64,000 nt of DNA from Bacteroidota bacterium (GCA_029262775.1 JAJCYR010000006.1:21838-85837); one strand, 5' to 3'; positions 26,836-36,682 are shown, counted from the first letter of the stretch. The notes: generated by a model not told the origin, from the sequence alone. Translations and numbers: made by a program.

Positions 26836-27340
26836 GCTGTGCGGCCACGACGCGCGCGTGCGTATGCAGTCGGTCCAGTACGGGTAATTGAGACAGGCGT
26901 TTTTCTGGGCTTTCAGGCATACGAGGGGGCGAAATGCGTCCCATCCACAGGAGCAGTACGTGCTCCAGGTTGGCCCGGGTGGGCATCAGGCCAGGCTGTA
27001 GGTGGGCAGTATAGAAGGCCATTTTTTTTTCAAGGCGACGCCCGATTTCAGCGCCTTCCCGTGCCAGATCGCCTGCCTGGGCCTCGATCATTCTGGCCCC
27101 GACCAGCCAGTCCCTGTACAGAAACGGGGCGGCTATGAGCGATGCGGCGAGGGGTGCTTCCCGGGGGGCGACTACCTCACATATGCGTGCCGAGAGCACA
27201 GCGACGAGTGTCAGGGTTTCTTCGGCGACGAGCTCCCCTCCGGCGTCGGGCATGAGGGAGAGCGCACTGCCCGCCACCTCCTGCGTGGTGGACAGAATAC
27301 CCATGCCAGTGAAAACGGCAACCTGGGAATGAATCGACAC
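26801..27340 (-). CDS. helical protein of unknown function downstream of floA
   Basis: The 179 residues are largely helical and Ala/Leu/Glu-rich, with no clear signal peptide and a tail of Pro- and Arg-containing loops. The gene starts two bases after the floA stop codon and is the last of a long minus-strand operon. NfeD, the usual partner of flotillins, would be expected beside floA. This protein has neither the NfeD membrane segments nor an OB-fold signature that I can see. Function unknown. Confidence 0.7.
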   Translation of the reverse strand: MSIHSQVAVFTGMGILSTTQEVAGSALSLMPDAGGELVAEETLTLVAVLSARICEVVAPREAPLAASLIAAPFLYRDWLVGARMIEAQAGDLAREGAEIGRRLEKKMAFYTAHLQPGLMPTRANLEHVLLLWMGRISPPRMPESPEKRLSQLPVLDRLHTHARVVAAQLKHAFPTLEDA

Positions 27341-27342
27341 GT

Positions 27343-28332
27343 CTACTCGCGGGTTGATGACGGCTCGTCACCGCCGATGGAGCGGCGCATGGAGGTGTCG
27401 GCCTCAATGTTTTTCATGGTGTAGTAGTCCATGACACCAAGACGTCCCGATCGGAATGCCTCGGCCATGGCGCGTGGGACTTCGGCCTCGGCCTCAACCA
27501 CGCGTGCACGCTGCTCTTCCACAGCGGCCCGCATCTCCTGCTCGTGGGCGACGGCGGCCGCCCGGCGCTCTTCGGCCTTGGCTCGGGCCACCTTCAGGTC
27601 GGCCTCGGCCTGATCGGTCTGCAGCTTGGCGCCAATGTTTTCGCCTACGTCCACGTCGGCGATGTCAATGGAGAGGATATCGAACGCCGTGCCTGAGTCG
27701 AGCCCTTTTGCGAGAACGACCTTCGAAATGGAATCGGGGTTTTCGAGTACGGCCTTATGGGAGTCGGCCGACCCGATGGTCGATACAATACCCTCGCCTA
27801 CCCGGGCCATGATGGTTTCTTCTCCCGCGCCCCCTACGAGGCGCTCTATGTTGGCGCGCACGGTCACGCGGGCGATGGCCCTCACCTGGATGCCGTCCTT
27901 GGCGACGGCGCTCACCGCAGGTGTTTGAATGACCTTCGGATTGACAGACACCTGGACGGCCTCAAACACGTCCCGCCCGGCGAGGTCAATGGCGGTAGCC
28001 CGTTCAAACGTCAGGTCTATACTGGCCTTGTCTGCCGATATGAGCGCATTGACCACACTCTGTACGTGACCACCGGCGAGGTAGTGCGCCTCGAGCTGCG
28101 GCGGATCGAGGTATATTCCGGCTTTGTGCGCCGTGATCAGTGGCTTCACGATGTGGGTGGGGGGCACCTTCCGGAGGCGCATGCCGACCAAATCCCGCAT
28201 GAGCTTCAGTTTTACACCAGAGAAGTAGGCCGTAACCCACAATCCCAGGGGTACAAAATACAGGAAAGTGATCAGGCCCAGAAGAATGAGTCCGGTTACC
28301 AGCAGGCTGCCAGTTGTGAGCAATTGTTCCAT
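27343..28332 (-). CDS. floA: flotillin-like protein FloA (UPF0365)
   Basis: This scaffold protein organises membrane microdomains. Its 329 residues have an N-terminal membrane segment (about 8-32), a segment with [15 protein letters not shown], an SPFH/band-7 domain ([38 protein letters not shown]), and the Glu/Ala-rich coiled coil ([21 protein letters not shown]). It ends with the conserved [16 protein letters not shown]. All features match FloA of Bacillus and relatives. The moaC gene ends 11 bases upstream, and a small unknown gene follows in place of nfeD. Confidence 0.95.
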   Translation of the reverse strand: MEQLLTTGSLLVTGLILLGLITFLYFVPLGLWVTAYFSGVKLKLMRDLVGMRLRKVPPTHIVKPLITAHKAGIYLDPPQLEAHYLAGGHVQSVVNALISADKASIDLTFERATAIDLAGRDVFEAVQVSVNPKVIQTPAVSAVAKDGIQVRAIARVTVRANIERLVGGAGEETIMARVGEGIVSTIGSADSHKAVLENPDSISKVVLAKGLDSGTAFDILSIDIADVDVGENIGAKLQTDQAEADLKVARAKAEERRAAAVAHEQEMRAAVEEQRARVVEAEAEVPRAMAEAFRSGRLGVMDYYTMKNIEADTSMRRSIGGDEPSSTRE

Positions 28333-28343
28333 GTCAGTTTGAA

Positions 28344-28820
28344 TCAGGTTTTGCGGTAATCACCGCTTTGCCCGCCTGTTTTGGCAAGCAGGTGGATATC
28401 GTCGATCACGAGATTCTTCGTGATGGCTTTGCACATGTCATAGATGGTGAGGCATGCCACCGACACGGCCGTGAGCGCCTCCATTTCAACACCCGTTTTC
28501 CCGGTCGATTTGGCGAATGCCCGCACCTTTAGCGCATGATGGTCGTGGTCGAGGGTGATGTCGACTTCTACCCGTTGCAGTCGAACCGGGTGGCAGAGCG
28601 GTATGAGGCGGCTTGTTTCCTTGCTTCCCATGATACCGGCCACCTGGGCCACCGAGATGACATCGCCCTTGGCCAGCGTCTGGTCTCGGACGCGGGCGAA
28701 CGCGTCCTCGCCGAGGAGCACACGACCGGCGGCCACCGCGGTTCGGGATGTTTCCTCCTTACCCGACACATCGACCATGAGGACGCCGCCGTCCGGATGT
28801 ATATGCGTAAAATCTGTCAT
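28344..28820 (-). CDS. moaC: cyclic pyranopterin monophosphate synthase
   Basis: With MoaA, this enzyme carries out the first step of molybdenum-cofactor synthesis, forming cPMP from the cyclic GTP-derived intermediate. The 158 residues contain the signatures [38 protein letters not shown] and the C-terminal KTGGQSGDY, all typical of MoaC. It lies 31 bases downstream of moaA on the same strand. Confidence 0.97.
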   Translation of the reverse strand: MTDFTHIHPDGGVLMVDVSGKEETSRTAVAAGRVLLGEDAFARVRDQTLAKGDVISVAQVAGIMGSKETSRLIPLCHPVRLQRVEVDITLDHDHHALKVRAFAKSTGKTGVEMEALTAVSVACLTIYDMCKAITKNLVIDDIHLLAKTGGQSGDYRKT

Positions 28821-28851
28821 GCATCAGTCAACGTATGCCAACGTCGTCGGT

Positions 28852-29871
28852 TCAACCGCCAATACGGATCATGGGACGGTCGTCCTGCGTGGCGAGAGCG
28901 GTCATGCCAGCGTGGGCCGCTTTTTTACCGGTGACGGCCAGGTCGATGAGAATCGACAACTCATCGTCCGTCGCTCCGGCGCGCATGGCGTCACGCAGGC
29001 TGGTCTCCCCACGACCGAAAAGACATACTTTCAGGTTGCCGTCTGTCATGAGGCGGATCCGGTTGCATCCCCCACAAAAAGGCTCACTCATGGAGGTGAT
29101 GAACCCGAGTCGGCCCCTGAACCCGGGAATGCACCACGTTTTGGCTGTTTCATGGGGGCCGTCGTTTAGAGGGTGCATGGCTGGGAAAGCCGACTGGAGC
29201 GTGGAGAGCATGTCTTTGTAGGGTACAAAGGCATCATGATCCCACCCGTTTCCGCCAAAGGGCATGTATTCAATGAAGCGGACTTCGATGTCGCGCTCGG
29301 CGCCGAAGCGTGCGAAGTCAGCCAGTTCGTCGTCGTTCACGCCGCGCATGACCACGCAGTTCAATTTTACGGCGTCGAACCCTGCCCCGAGTGTCAGGTC
29401 CACATTCCGGATCACTTTTTCGAGCCCGGGTCGGCGCGTAATGGCCTGAAAACGGTCTGCCTGGAGCGTATCGAGCGAGATGTTGAGCAGGCGGAGGCCG
29501 GCTGCGTGCAGCGTATCCAGGTGGCGATCGAGTAGCAGGCCGTTTGTGGTCATGGCAAGCGTCTCCACGCCTGGCAGGCGGGAGAGGGCAGCGGCGAGCG
29601 CCGGGACGTCCTTCCGGACGAGCGGCTCTCCCCCGGTCAGGCGAATCTTGGTCACCCCCAGTCTGGCGAAAAGTCCCGACAGACGAATAATCTCTTCAAA
29701 GGTCAGTTGGTGGTGGCGCGGCAGAAGATCCACACCGCCTGCCGGCATGCAGTAGGTGCAGCGCAGATTGCAGCGTTCGGTGAGCGCGATGCGGAGATAG
29801 GTGTGCCGCCTGCCGAACGTGTCGGTCAGCGGAGAGACAGGTTCCGTCAGCCGGGAAGCAGAGTCGGTCAT
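28852..29871 (-). CDS. moaA: GTP 3',8-cyclase (radical SAM), molybdenum-cofactor synthesis
   Basis: The 339 residues carry two iron-sulfur sites. The N-terminal radical-SAM motif is CNLRCTYC (in LTERCNLRCTYCMPAGG), and the C-terminal cluster is in FCGGCNRIR plus a later Cys (KVCLFG). The protein ends in Gly-Gly, as MoaA proteins do. The start is the ATG at 29871, which overlaps the stop of the upstream amidohydrolase gene (ATGA). The frame continues 40 codons further, but that extension is antisense-like. moaC follows directly. Confidence 0.96.
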   Translation of the reverse strand: MTDSASRLTEPVSPLTDTFGRRHTYLRIALTERCNLRCTYCMPAGGVDLLPRHHQLTFEEIIRLSGLFARLGVTKIRLTGGEPLVRKDVPALAAALSRLPGVETLAMTTNGLLLDRHLDTLHAAGLRLLNISLDTLQADRFQAITRRPGLEKVIRNVDLTLGAGFDAVKLNCVVMRGVNDDELADFARFGAERDIEVRFIEYMPFGGNGWDHDAFVPYKDMLSTLQSAFPAMHPLNDGPHETAKTWCIPGFRGRLGFITSMSEPFCGGCNRIRLMTDGNLKVCLFGRGETSLRDAMRAGATDDELSILIDLAVTGKKAAHAGMTALATQDDRPMIRIGG

Positions 29872-31586
29872 GGCGCGAGGCTTCCGTGAACGGCTCTGCC
29901 GGCCACGAAGGTGGCTTCCACCCGGGTGCCGAGGATGGCCGGTGGTGCCACCTGCATGATGTCCCGGTCCAGCACGACGAAGTCCGCCCATTTACCGGGT
30001 TCGAGCGAGCCGGTATCTTTGTCCTGAAAGCCCGACCAGGCCGCTCCGAGCGTGAAGGCATGCAGGACTTCCGGACGGTCAAGACGTTCTTCCGGGTACC
30101 ACCCACCTTCAGGCCAGAGCTGGTCGTCCTGCCGGGTGAGCGCGGCATGGAATCCGAGCATGGGATTGACCTGCTCGACGGGAAAGTCCGATCCGAACGC
30201 CAGGCGGGCACCCGAGTCGAGCAGCGAACGCCACGCATAGGCGCCTTTGATGCGGTGTGGCCCCAGCCGGTCCTCTGCCCAGTACATGTCGCTGGTGGCA
30301 TGGGTGGGCTGCATGGAAGCAATGATGCCGAGCGTGGCGAAGCGGTCAATGTCGTCGAGAGCCAGGATCTGGGCGTGTTCATTGCGATGGCGACCTTCCG
30401 GGGTGATGCGCGCCGCTTCGTAGGTGTCGAGTAGCAGGCGGTTGGCTGAGTCGCCGATGGCATGCGTGTTGACCTGGTATCCGCAGGCGAGGGCGCGGTC
30501 CACGAGTTCAGCGAAGTCGGCGGGGGCGGTCCGCATGAGGCCATGATTGCCGGGATCGTCCGAGTATTCCTGCATGAGGGCAGCGCCCCGGCTTCCAAGC
30601 GCGCCGTCGAGGTAGATCTTGACCGAGCGGATGCCGATCAGGTCATCTTCCCGGGAATAATGATCCGAACAATAACGCTCAAACGCGGGGCCGGGCTCGG
30701 CCATGGCGTGGACGCGGACCGTGAGTCGCCCCTCATCGGCGAAGCGGATGAACCGGTTGATGTCTGATGTATCGACCCCAGCCTCGTGTACGCCCGTCAG
30801 GCCATAGCGGCTGGCCTCCTCGAGCGCCATTTCGAGTCCGCGGTCCAGCGCATCGCTGGTAAAGGGCGGGACGGCGACGCCGACGAGATGCTCTGCATCG
30901 TCAATGAATACGCCGCTGGCCGAGCCGTCTTCGAGCCGGAACAGTTGTCCGCCCGGAGGGGCTTCGGCGCCTTTGAGAAGATTGTCCGATACGGCCTGTA
31001 GGGCGGCCGTATTCGCCCACATGGCGTGTCCGTCAATGCGCTCAAGCCAAACGGGGCGGTCCGGAAAGGCGGCATCGAGGTCCATACGCGTCGGAAAAGC
31101 GACCGTGGGCCAGTCGTTCTGGTCCCAGCCCCGACCGCGCAGCCACTCGCCTGCCGAGAGGTGCTTTTCATGCTCTTTGAGGCGCGCAATGATCTCCTCA
31201 ATACTTCCGGTGCCGACGAGGTCGGCACTGAGTCGCATCTGGGCCAGGTTGCGAAGGTGGGCGTGGGCGTCGATGAGACCGGGGATGACTGTTTTGCCAG
31301 CGGCCGACAGCACCGGCAAGTCACCGTGCGCCTCGGACAGCGCATCGGCGTCTCCAACAGCTACGATGCGTCCTTCCTGTACCGACATGGCCGTTGCCAC
31401 GGGCTGGTCCGGGTTTCCCGTGTAAATGAAGACATCGGTGAGCAGGAAGGAGGGGCGCGTGCTACCATCATCGCCCAATTCGCCCCCGGCCGGTTCGGTT
31501 TGGCAGGCGGCCAGGAGCAGCACGAGGGGCAGCAGGCCAGCAGCCAGGAAGTTCACGGACGACGTGCGATGCGGTGGCATATTCAT
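29868..31586 (-). CDS. secreted lipoprotein amidohydrolase (YtcJ-like)
   Basis: The protein has about 572 residues from the ATG at 31586. The N-terminus is a lipoprotein signal (hydrophobic stretch ending LLLAACQ), so the mature enzyme is probably lipid-anchored outside the cytoplasm. The amidohydrolase domain has PGLIDAHAHL (first metal HxH) and the pattern of YtcJ/AdeC-like enzymes, including GWDQNDWP and a C-terminal LGSLEPGKWADF-type segment (here TGSLEPGKWADFVVLDRD). The substrate is unknown. The gene begins 25 bases after dtd and overlaps moaA by four bases. Confidence 0.88.
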   Translation of the reverse strand: MNMPPHRTSSVNFLAAGLLPLVLLLAACQTEPAGGELGDDGSTRPSFLLTDVFIYTGNPDQPVATAMSVQEGRIVAVGDADALSEAHGDLPVLSAAGKTVIPGLIDAHAHLRNLAQMRLSADLVGTGSIEEIIARLKEHEKHLSAGEWLRGRGWDQNDWPTVAFPTRMDLDAAFPDRPVWLERIDGHAMWANTAALQAVSDNLLKGAEAPPGGQLFRLEDGSASGVFIDDAEHLVGVAVPPFTSDALDRGLEMALEEASRYGLTGVHEAGVDTSDINRFIRFADEGRLTVRVHAMAEPGPAFERYCSDHYSREDDLIGIRSVKIYLDGALGSRGAALMQEYSDDPGNHGLMRTAPADFAELVDRALACGYQVNTHAIGDSANRLLLDTYEAARITPEGRHRNEHAQILALDDIDRFATLGIIASMQPTHATSDMYWAEDRLGPHRIKGAYAWRSLLDSGARLAFGSDFPVEQVNPMLGFHAALTRQDDQLWPEGGWYPEERLDRPEVLHAFTLGAAWSGFQDKDTGSLEPGKWADFVVLDRDIMQVAPPAILGTRVEATFVAGRAVHGSLAP

Positions 31587-31611
31587 GGGGTGTCGTAAAA
31601 AGTTTGGGACG

Positions 31612-32079
31612 TCATGCATGGGATGATATTGGTGCGGCGCGCTTTTCAACGTGTAGCGTCACCGGACCGTCGTTGATGAGGTGCACCTGCATCTGGGCGC
31701 CGAAGCGTCCGGTGGCGACGGGCTTTTCGACAAGGCCAGATAGCGATTGGCAGAACGCTTCGTACATGGGCTGTGCGTGCTTCGGCCCGGCAGCGTCAAC
31801 GAAGGAAGGACGGTTGCCCTTGCGCGTATCGCCGTAGAGGGTGAACTGGGAGACGACCAGAACGCCGAAGCCCACATCGCGCACGGAAAGGTTCATGCGA
31901 CCCTCTGCGTCCGGAAAAATGCGCAGGTTGGCACACTTGCGGGCCACCCAGTCGAGTTCTTCCATGGTGTCTTCCGTGTGGATACCGAGCAGGATGACGA
32001 GGCCGGGCCCAATGCGGCCTACGGTTTCACCGTCAATGTCAACGTGCGCCTGGGCGGCGCGTTGGATGAGTGCAATCAT
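31612..32079 (-). CDS. dtd: D-aminoacyl-tRNA deacylase
   Basis: This enzyme removes D-amino acids (and Gly on tRNA-Ala) mischarged onto tRNA. The 155 residues begin MIALIQRAAQAHV, as in E. coli Dtd. They include the active-site segment SVRDVGFGVLVVSQFTLYGD, where SQFTL is the signature, and the NDGPVTL GPVT motif near the C-terminus. I choose the ATG at 32079, which overlaps the rdgB stop (ATGA). An upstream Met adds five non-homologous residues. Confidence 0.96.
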   Translation of the reverse strand: MIALIQRAAQAHVDIDGETVGRIGPGLVILLGIHTEDTMEELDWVARKCANLRIFPDAEGRMNLSVRDVGFGVLVVSQFTLYGDTRKGNRPSFVDAAGPKHAQPMYEAFCQSLSGLVEKPVATGRFGAQMQVHLINDGPVTLHVEKRAAPISSHA

Positions 32080-32717
32080 GACGACACGGGGCATGACGAG
32101 ATGGCGGGCAGTCCCGGGTTGGCTTCGAGCGCGGCAAGTAAAGCCTGCAGCGCGCGGCCTCGGTGACTGATGGCGTTCTTGACGCGAGCATTCATCTCTG
32201 CGAACGTCTGCGTGTGGCCGTCCGGGCGGAACACGGCGTCGTATCCGAAGCCTCCCTCACCGTACTCGCGGGTCGTGATCTGCCCTTCGCAGACCCCTTC
32301 GTAAAATGTAGTGCTGTCAGGAGTCGCCAGCGCAACTACGGTCCGAAAGCGGGCGCGCCGATCCTGGGTATCGCGAAGGGCGTGCAGTAATTTTTTTCTG
32401 TTTTCCTGCGGCGTACAACCAGGCCCCGCCCACCGTGCCGACCAGACGCCGGGCGCTCCGTCGAGCGCCCGAACTTCGAGGCCGGTGTCGTCGGCGAGCG
32501 TCGGATATCCTGTGAATTCCATGATAACCTCTGCCTTTTTTGCCGCATTGCCTTCGAGCGTGTCACGGTCCTCGTCTACGTCTGGGGCCCCGGGAACCGC
32601 ATTCAGTGTCCGGATAGTATGTCCCGTTGGCGCAAACAGGGCCTCAAACTCGGCCACTTTGTCCGGATTGCGCGTAGACAGTACGAGTGTTATATTGCCG
32701 ATCTGTGCATTTTTCAA
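32076..32717 (-). CDS. rdgB: non-canonical purine NTP pyrophosphatase (ITPase/XTPase)
   Basis: This enzyme hydrolyses dITP, ITP and XTP to monophosphates and so cleans the nucleotide pool. The protein has 213 residues and contains LVLSTRNPDKVAEF (substrate entry), TLADDTGLEVRALDGAPGVWSARWAG (HAM1/RdgB core), YDAVFRP and NAISHRGRAL. It heads a seven-gene minus-strand series. The divergent rpsU start is only 23 bases away, so the two promoters must overlap coding sequence. Confidence 0.96.
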   Translation of the reverse strand: MKNAQIGNITLVLSTRNPDKVAEFEALFAPTGHTIRTLNAVPGAPDVDEDRDTLEGNAAKKAEVIMEFTGYPTLADDTGLEVRALDGAPGVWSARWAGPGCTPQENRKKLLHALRDTQDRRARFRTVVALATPDSTTFYEGVCEGQITTREYGEGGFGYDAVFRPDGHTQTFAEMNARVKNAISHRGRALQALLAALEANPGLPAISSCPVSS

Positions 32718-32740
32718 AACGAATCGAACAGAGAGCTATT

Positions 32741-32932
32741 GTGCCAGTAGGTATCAAGGTAAGGGATAACGAGTCTATTGACCGCGCACTGCGCCGTTTC
32801 AAGCGCGCCGTGAACAGAAGCCGTGTCCTGCGGATTTACCGCGGCAACATGGCCTTCACCAAGCCGAGTGAAGAACGCCGTCTGGCCCGTGAGAAAGCAT
32901 CCCGCAACGCCCGTCGTCGCTCGCGGTATTAG
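32741..32932 (+). CDS. rpsU: 30S ribosomal protein S21
   Basis: The protein has 63 residues from a GTG at 32741 (reading PVGIKVRDNESIDRALRRFK). That start matches S21 proteins, which begin at this motif. The preceding frame contains 18 unrelated codons from an upstream ATG. The C-terminus is strongly basic (ASRNARRRSRY), as expected. It is divergent from rdgB and convergent with kgd. Confidence 0.95.
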   Translation: MPVGIKVRDNESIDRALRRFKRAVNRSRVLRIYRGNMAFTKPSEERRLAREKASRNARRRSRY

Positions 32933-32984
32933 GGCTTATAGGGCGGCCGTTAACAGGCCTTGGTACGTCAGCCAGCTCAACGCC

Positions 32985-33024
32985 GGTTTACGCACCAATG
33001 GGCTGGTTTACACACCAATGGCCT
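32985..33024. repeat. two tandem copies of a 20-bp unit at the kgd 3' end
   Basis: GGTTTACGCACCAATGGGCT is followed directly by GGTTTACACACCAATGGCCT (18 of 20 identical). The second copy covers the last codons and stop of kgd. It is a short local duplication. Confidence 0.8.
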
Positions 33025-36000
33025 GATCCAGAAGATGTTGCTGCTGGGCCTGGTGCACGCGCGAACTGCCCGTAGCCGGGGAGGCAGACGCCCGCCGCCC
33101 GGCGTACTCAATACGTCTGTCACTGCCCAGCAGATCGTCCATACGCTCCCGGATGAAGGTCCATGCGCCCATGTTGGCTGGCTCTTCCTGCAACCAGACC
33201 ACCGATGCCGCCTGCGGAGCGGTTGATATGACCGCTTCGATAGCCTGTTTCGGGAACGGGTAGAGTTGCTCAACCCGAACGATGGCCACGTTCTCTTTGG
33301 CGCCGGTATCCTCCATGCGCTGCATCACGTCGTAATAGACCTTACCTGAGCAGAACACGATCCGCTTTGTAGAAGCCAGGTCACCTTCCGGTAGAATGAT
33401 TTCTTTGAAACGGCCGGATGTGAACTCATCGGGCGTAGAAATTACGCTTGGGTGGCGAAGCAGGCTCTTGGGAGACATGACGACGAGCGGTTTCGTGATC
33501 TCCGGGTGGGCCTGTCGGCGCAGCGCGTGAAACAGGTTGGCCGGCGTCGAAATATTGGCCACGATCATGTTGTTCTCGGCGCATAACTGAAGGAATCGCT
33601 CCAGACGTGCCGACGAGTGCTCCGGACCCTGGCCTTCATAGCCATGTGGCAGCAAGAGCGTCATACAGCTCATTTGTCCCCATTTCTCTTCGGCTGCCGA
33701 GAGGAATTGGTCGAACACGATCTGGGCCCCGTTGGCGAAGTCGCCGAACTGCGCCTCCCAGATCACCAGCGATGCCGGATCGGCGACCGAGTATCCGTAC
33801 TCGAACCCACACGCGGCATACTCGGACAGCAGGCTGTCATAAATATGGAGGTGGGCCTGCTCGCTTCTGATGTTGTTGAGCGGAATATATTCTTCGGCCG
33901 ACTCCTGATCGTACAGCACGGCGTGCCGGTGACTGAACGTGCCACGCCGGGAATCCTGACCGCTGAGTCGGATGCGCGTGCCATCAAGGAGCAGCGACCC
34001 GAGAGCGAGTGCCTCCCCTAAACCCCAGTCAATTCGTTGTTCTTCACGGAAAAGTTTTTCCCGCCGTTCAAACTGACGAACCAGTTTCTTGTGCGTGTGA
34101 AAGGCTTCCGGAAGGTTGGAGAGCGCCTCGACAACGGACAGCAGAGCCTCTTCGTCGGCAGCCGTTTCAATAATGGGCAGGTCCGCAACGTGGCGTTCCG
34201 CCAGAAGCTCCTCGGCTGTTGGCTTCCTGTCCTCTTCGGCCAGTTCCTTGGTGCGTTCGAAGGCATCTTGAAGGCGTGAGCGGAAGTCTTCCAGCATCTG
34301 CTCGGCCTCTTCCGGCGTCATGTCGCCTCGGCGCAGGAGCAGCTCCGTGTACATTTTCCGCGGAGATCGCTTTTCTTCGATCCGGCGGTAGAGCATGGGC
34401 TGCGTATAGGTTGGCTCATCGCCCTCATTGTGCCCCCGAACCCGGTAGCAGAGCATGTCGATAACCACATCCTTGTTGAACTTATGCCGGTATTCGAATG
34501 CCAGGCGAGCCACACGTACACAAGCTTCGGGATCATCTCCATTGACATGGAAAATGGGTGCCTGGATCATGCGCGCACTGTCGGTGGCGTATGTGGACGA
34601 GCGCGCGTGGGCGGGGCCCGTGGTAAATCCGATCTGGTTGTTGATCACGACGTGAATCGTGCCGCCCGTCAGGTACCCTGGCAGTTGACTCAGATGCAGC
34701 GTTTCGGCAACGACACCCTGACCAGCGAAGGCTGCATCGCCATGGATCAGGATCGGGATAATGGAGTCGAGGTAGTCGCCCCAGGCGGTTGCCGATGTAC
34801 GTTTTTCAATGCGCGCTTCCTGTTTGGCGCGGACCATACCTTCCACAACTGGACCGACGGCCTCGAGGTGGCTCGGATTCGATGCCAAATGCACGTTGAT
34901 GGTGTCGCCACTGGGGCTGCGGTGCTCTCCCTTCGCCCCCAGATGGTACTTGACGTCGCCCGACCCCTGCGTCGTCGTGGGGTCAAGGCTCCCTTCGAAC
35001 TCCGAAAAAATAACTTCGTAGGGTTTTTCGAGGATGTTTGCCAGGACGTTCAATCGTCCGCGGTGGGCCATGCCCATGACGACTTCCTGTACGCCCTTTT
35101 CCGCCGAATCCGAGAGAATCCGGTCCAGCATGGGAATCACGGTTTCGGATCCCTCGAGCGAAAACCGCTTGTGGCCAATGTATTTCGTGTGCAGGAAGGT
35201 CTCGAAGGCCTCGGCTGCATTCAATTTTTCAAGCATGCGGCGCTTCTCGGCATCCGAAACGGTAAACTCCGACCCGTTGGGTTCAATCCGGTCCTGGATC
35301 CAGCGCTTCTCGTCCGGATCGGAGATGTGCATGAACTCAATGCCGATACGACGCGTGTAGGAGCGGCGCAGGATATTCAGAATGGTACGCAGCGGAAGGA
35401 TATCCGAGCTCGAAAGGCCTCCCGTGACAAACTCGCGATCCAAATCCCAGATGGTCAAGCTGTAGGTGGCCGGATCCAGTTCCTTGTGGTACATCCACTC
35501 GTAACCGAGCGGGTTCACGTCGGCCTGCAGATGACCACGCACACGGTAGGCCCGGATGAGCTGCAGAACCGCCGCCTGCTTCTGGATCATATCCTGGTCG
35601 GAGAGCGTGTCCCGCACCATACCGGGTGTGGAATCTGTCGTCAGTGTCCACGGAGCGGAATGAATGCCCAGGTTGGCAAAGATTTCTTCGTAAAAGTCAT
35701 GCTCGCCGCGAAGAAGTTCCTCAAGGCGCGCCAGGAACGCACCGGATTCGGCGCCCTGGATGACACGGTGGTCATAGGTAGAAGTGAGCGTCATGACCTG
35801 CGATACGCCGGTCTTGCCCATCACAGCCGGCGAGAACGCGTAGAATTCGGTAGGGTACCCGATGGACCCGATACCCACAATCAGTCCCTGCTGCGGCATG
35901 AGCCTCGGCACACTCAGTCCGGTCCCGATCATGCCCGGGTTGGTAATGGAGATGGTGGTCCCCATGAAGTCGTTCAAATCCAGTTTGCCGTCGCGGGCGC

Positions 36001-36682
36001 GGCGCACCAGGTCATTGTACGTCCCGAGGAGCTGTGCGAAATTCATCTCCTCGGCGCCCTTGATGTTCGGGACGACGAGAGAGCGGCGGCCCCGTTTTTC
36101 GATATCTATGGCCAGGCCGAGGTTCACATGATCCGGCGTCACGACATGGGGCGTGCCATCGGTATGCCTGCGGAAGGAGGTATTCATCGCTGGCACATCC
36201 CGTATGGCGCGCACGATGGCGAAGGCGATGATGTGCGTAAACGACACCTTGTCACCGCCCATATAGTGCTGGTGCTCGTTGATGAGCGCCCGGTTCTCGG
36301 CCATGAGTTTCACGGGCACCGTGCGAACGGAGGTGGCCGTGGGGACCTGAAGGCTCTCCTCCATGTTCTCCACGATCTTGCTCTGGGCGCCGCGGAGCGC
36401 TTTTTCCTCCGCATCTTCCACCGTCTCGTCCCCGGAAGCCTTCACTGCCGCCTTTTTCGCCGGTACGGTCCGGTCGGGTGCCGCCGGAGTGGCATCTACG
36501 GTCGCCGACTCCTCGGTGGGCCGCTGCGAGGCCAGACGGGCAGATTCCGCCGCTACAAATCCCTGTCCGGGCTTGTAATCCTGAAAAAATTCCTGCCAGG
36601 CCTCGCCTACGCTGTTGGGATCGTCCAGGTACTGACGATACAATTCTTCGATATAGCCGGTGTTGAAGCCAAGGGTACTCAC
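33008..36682 (-). CDS. kgd: multifunctional 2-oxoglutarate dehydrogenase E2/E1 (Kgd type)
   Basis: The protein has about 1224 residues from the GTG at 36682. The N-terminal tip (GFNTGYIEELYRQYLDDP) is followed by an Ala/Lys/Pro linker (about residues 60-110), a dihydrolipoyl succinyltransferase domain (about 110-345, ending TYDHRVIQGAESGAF with the catalytic His), then the full E1 domain with GMAHRGRLNVLA, HGDAAFAGQGVV and GQDSRRGTFSHRHAVL. No lipoyl domain is visible, so a separate E2/lipoyl protein must supply it. The same layout is known from Mycobacterium Kgd and from Rhodothermales. An upstream ATG at 36769 would overlap the preceding gene by 20 bases and adds residues unlike Kgd. Confidence 0.94.
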   Translation of the reverse strand: MSTLGFNTGYIEELYRQYLDDPNSVGEAWQEFFQDYKPGQGFVAAESARLASQRPTEESATVDATPAAPDRTVPAKKAAVKASGDETVEDAEEKALRGAQSKIVENMEESLQVPTATSVRTVPVKLMAENRALINEHQHYMGGDKVSFTHIIAFAIVRAIRDVPAMNTSFRRHTDGTPHVVTPDHVNLGLAIDIEKRGRRSLVVPNIKGAEEMNFAQLLGTYNDLVRRARDGKLDLNDFMGTTISITNPGMIGTGLSVPRLMPQQGLIVGIGSIGYPTEFYAFSPAVMGKTGVSQVMTLTSTYDHRVIQGAESGAFLARLEELLRGEHDFYEEIFANLGIHSAPWTLTTDSTPGMVRDTLSDQDMIQKQAAVLQLIRAYRVRGHLQADVNPLGYEWMYHKELDPATYSLTIWDLDREFVTGGLSSSDILPLRTILNILRRSYTRRIGIEFMHISDPDEKRWIQDRIEPNGSEFTVSDAEKRRMLEKLNAAEAFETFLHTKYIGHKRFSLEGSETVIPMLDRILSDSAEKGVQEVVMGMAHRGRLNVLANILEKPYEVIFSEFEGSLDPTTTQGSGDVKYHLGAKGEHRSPSGDTINVHLASNPSHLEAVGPVVEGMVRAKQEARIEKRTSATAWGDYLDSIIPILIHGDAAFAGQGVVAETLHLSQLPGYLTGGTIHVVINNQIGFTTGPAHARSSTYATDSARMIQAPIFHVNGDDPEACVRVARLAFEYRHKFNKDVVIDMLCYRVRGHNEGDEPTYTQPMLYRRIEEKRSPRKMYTELLLRRGDMTPEEAEQMLEDFRSRLQDAFERTKELAEEDRKPTAEELLAERHVADLPIIETAADEEALLSVVEALSNLPEAFHTHKKLVRQFERREKLFREEQRIDWGLGEALALGSLLLDGTRIRLSGQDSRRGTFSHRHAVLYDQESAEEYIPLNNIRSEQAHLHIYDSLLSEYAACGFEYGYSVADPASLVIWEAQFGDFANGAQIVFDQFLSAAEEKWGQMSCMTLLLPHGYEGQGPEHSSARLERFLQLCAENNMIVANISTPANLFHALRRQAHPEITKPLVVMSPKSLLRHPSVISTPDEFTSGRFKEIILPEGDLASTKRIVFCSGKVYYDVMQRMEDTGAKENVAIVRVEQLYPFPKQAIEAVISTAPQAASVVWLQEEPANMGAWTFIRERMDDLLGSDRRIEYAGRRASASPATGSSRVHQAQQQHLLDQAIGV

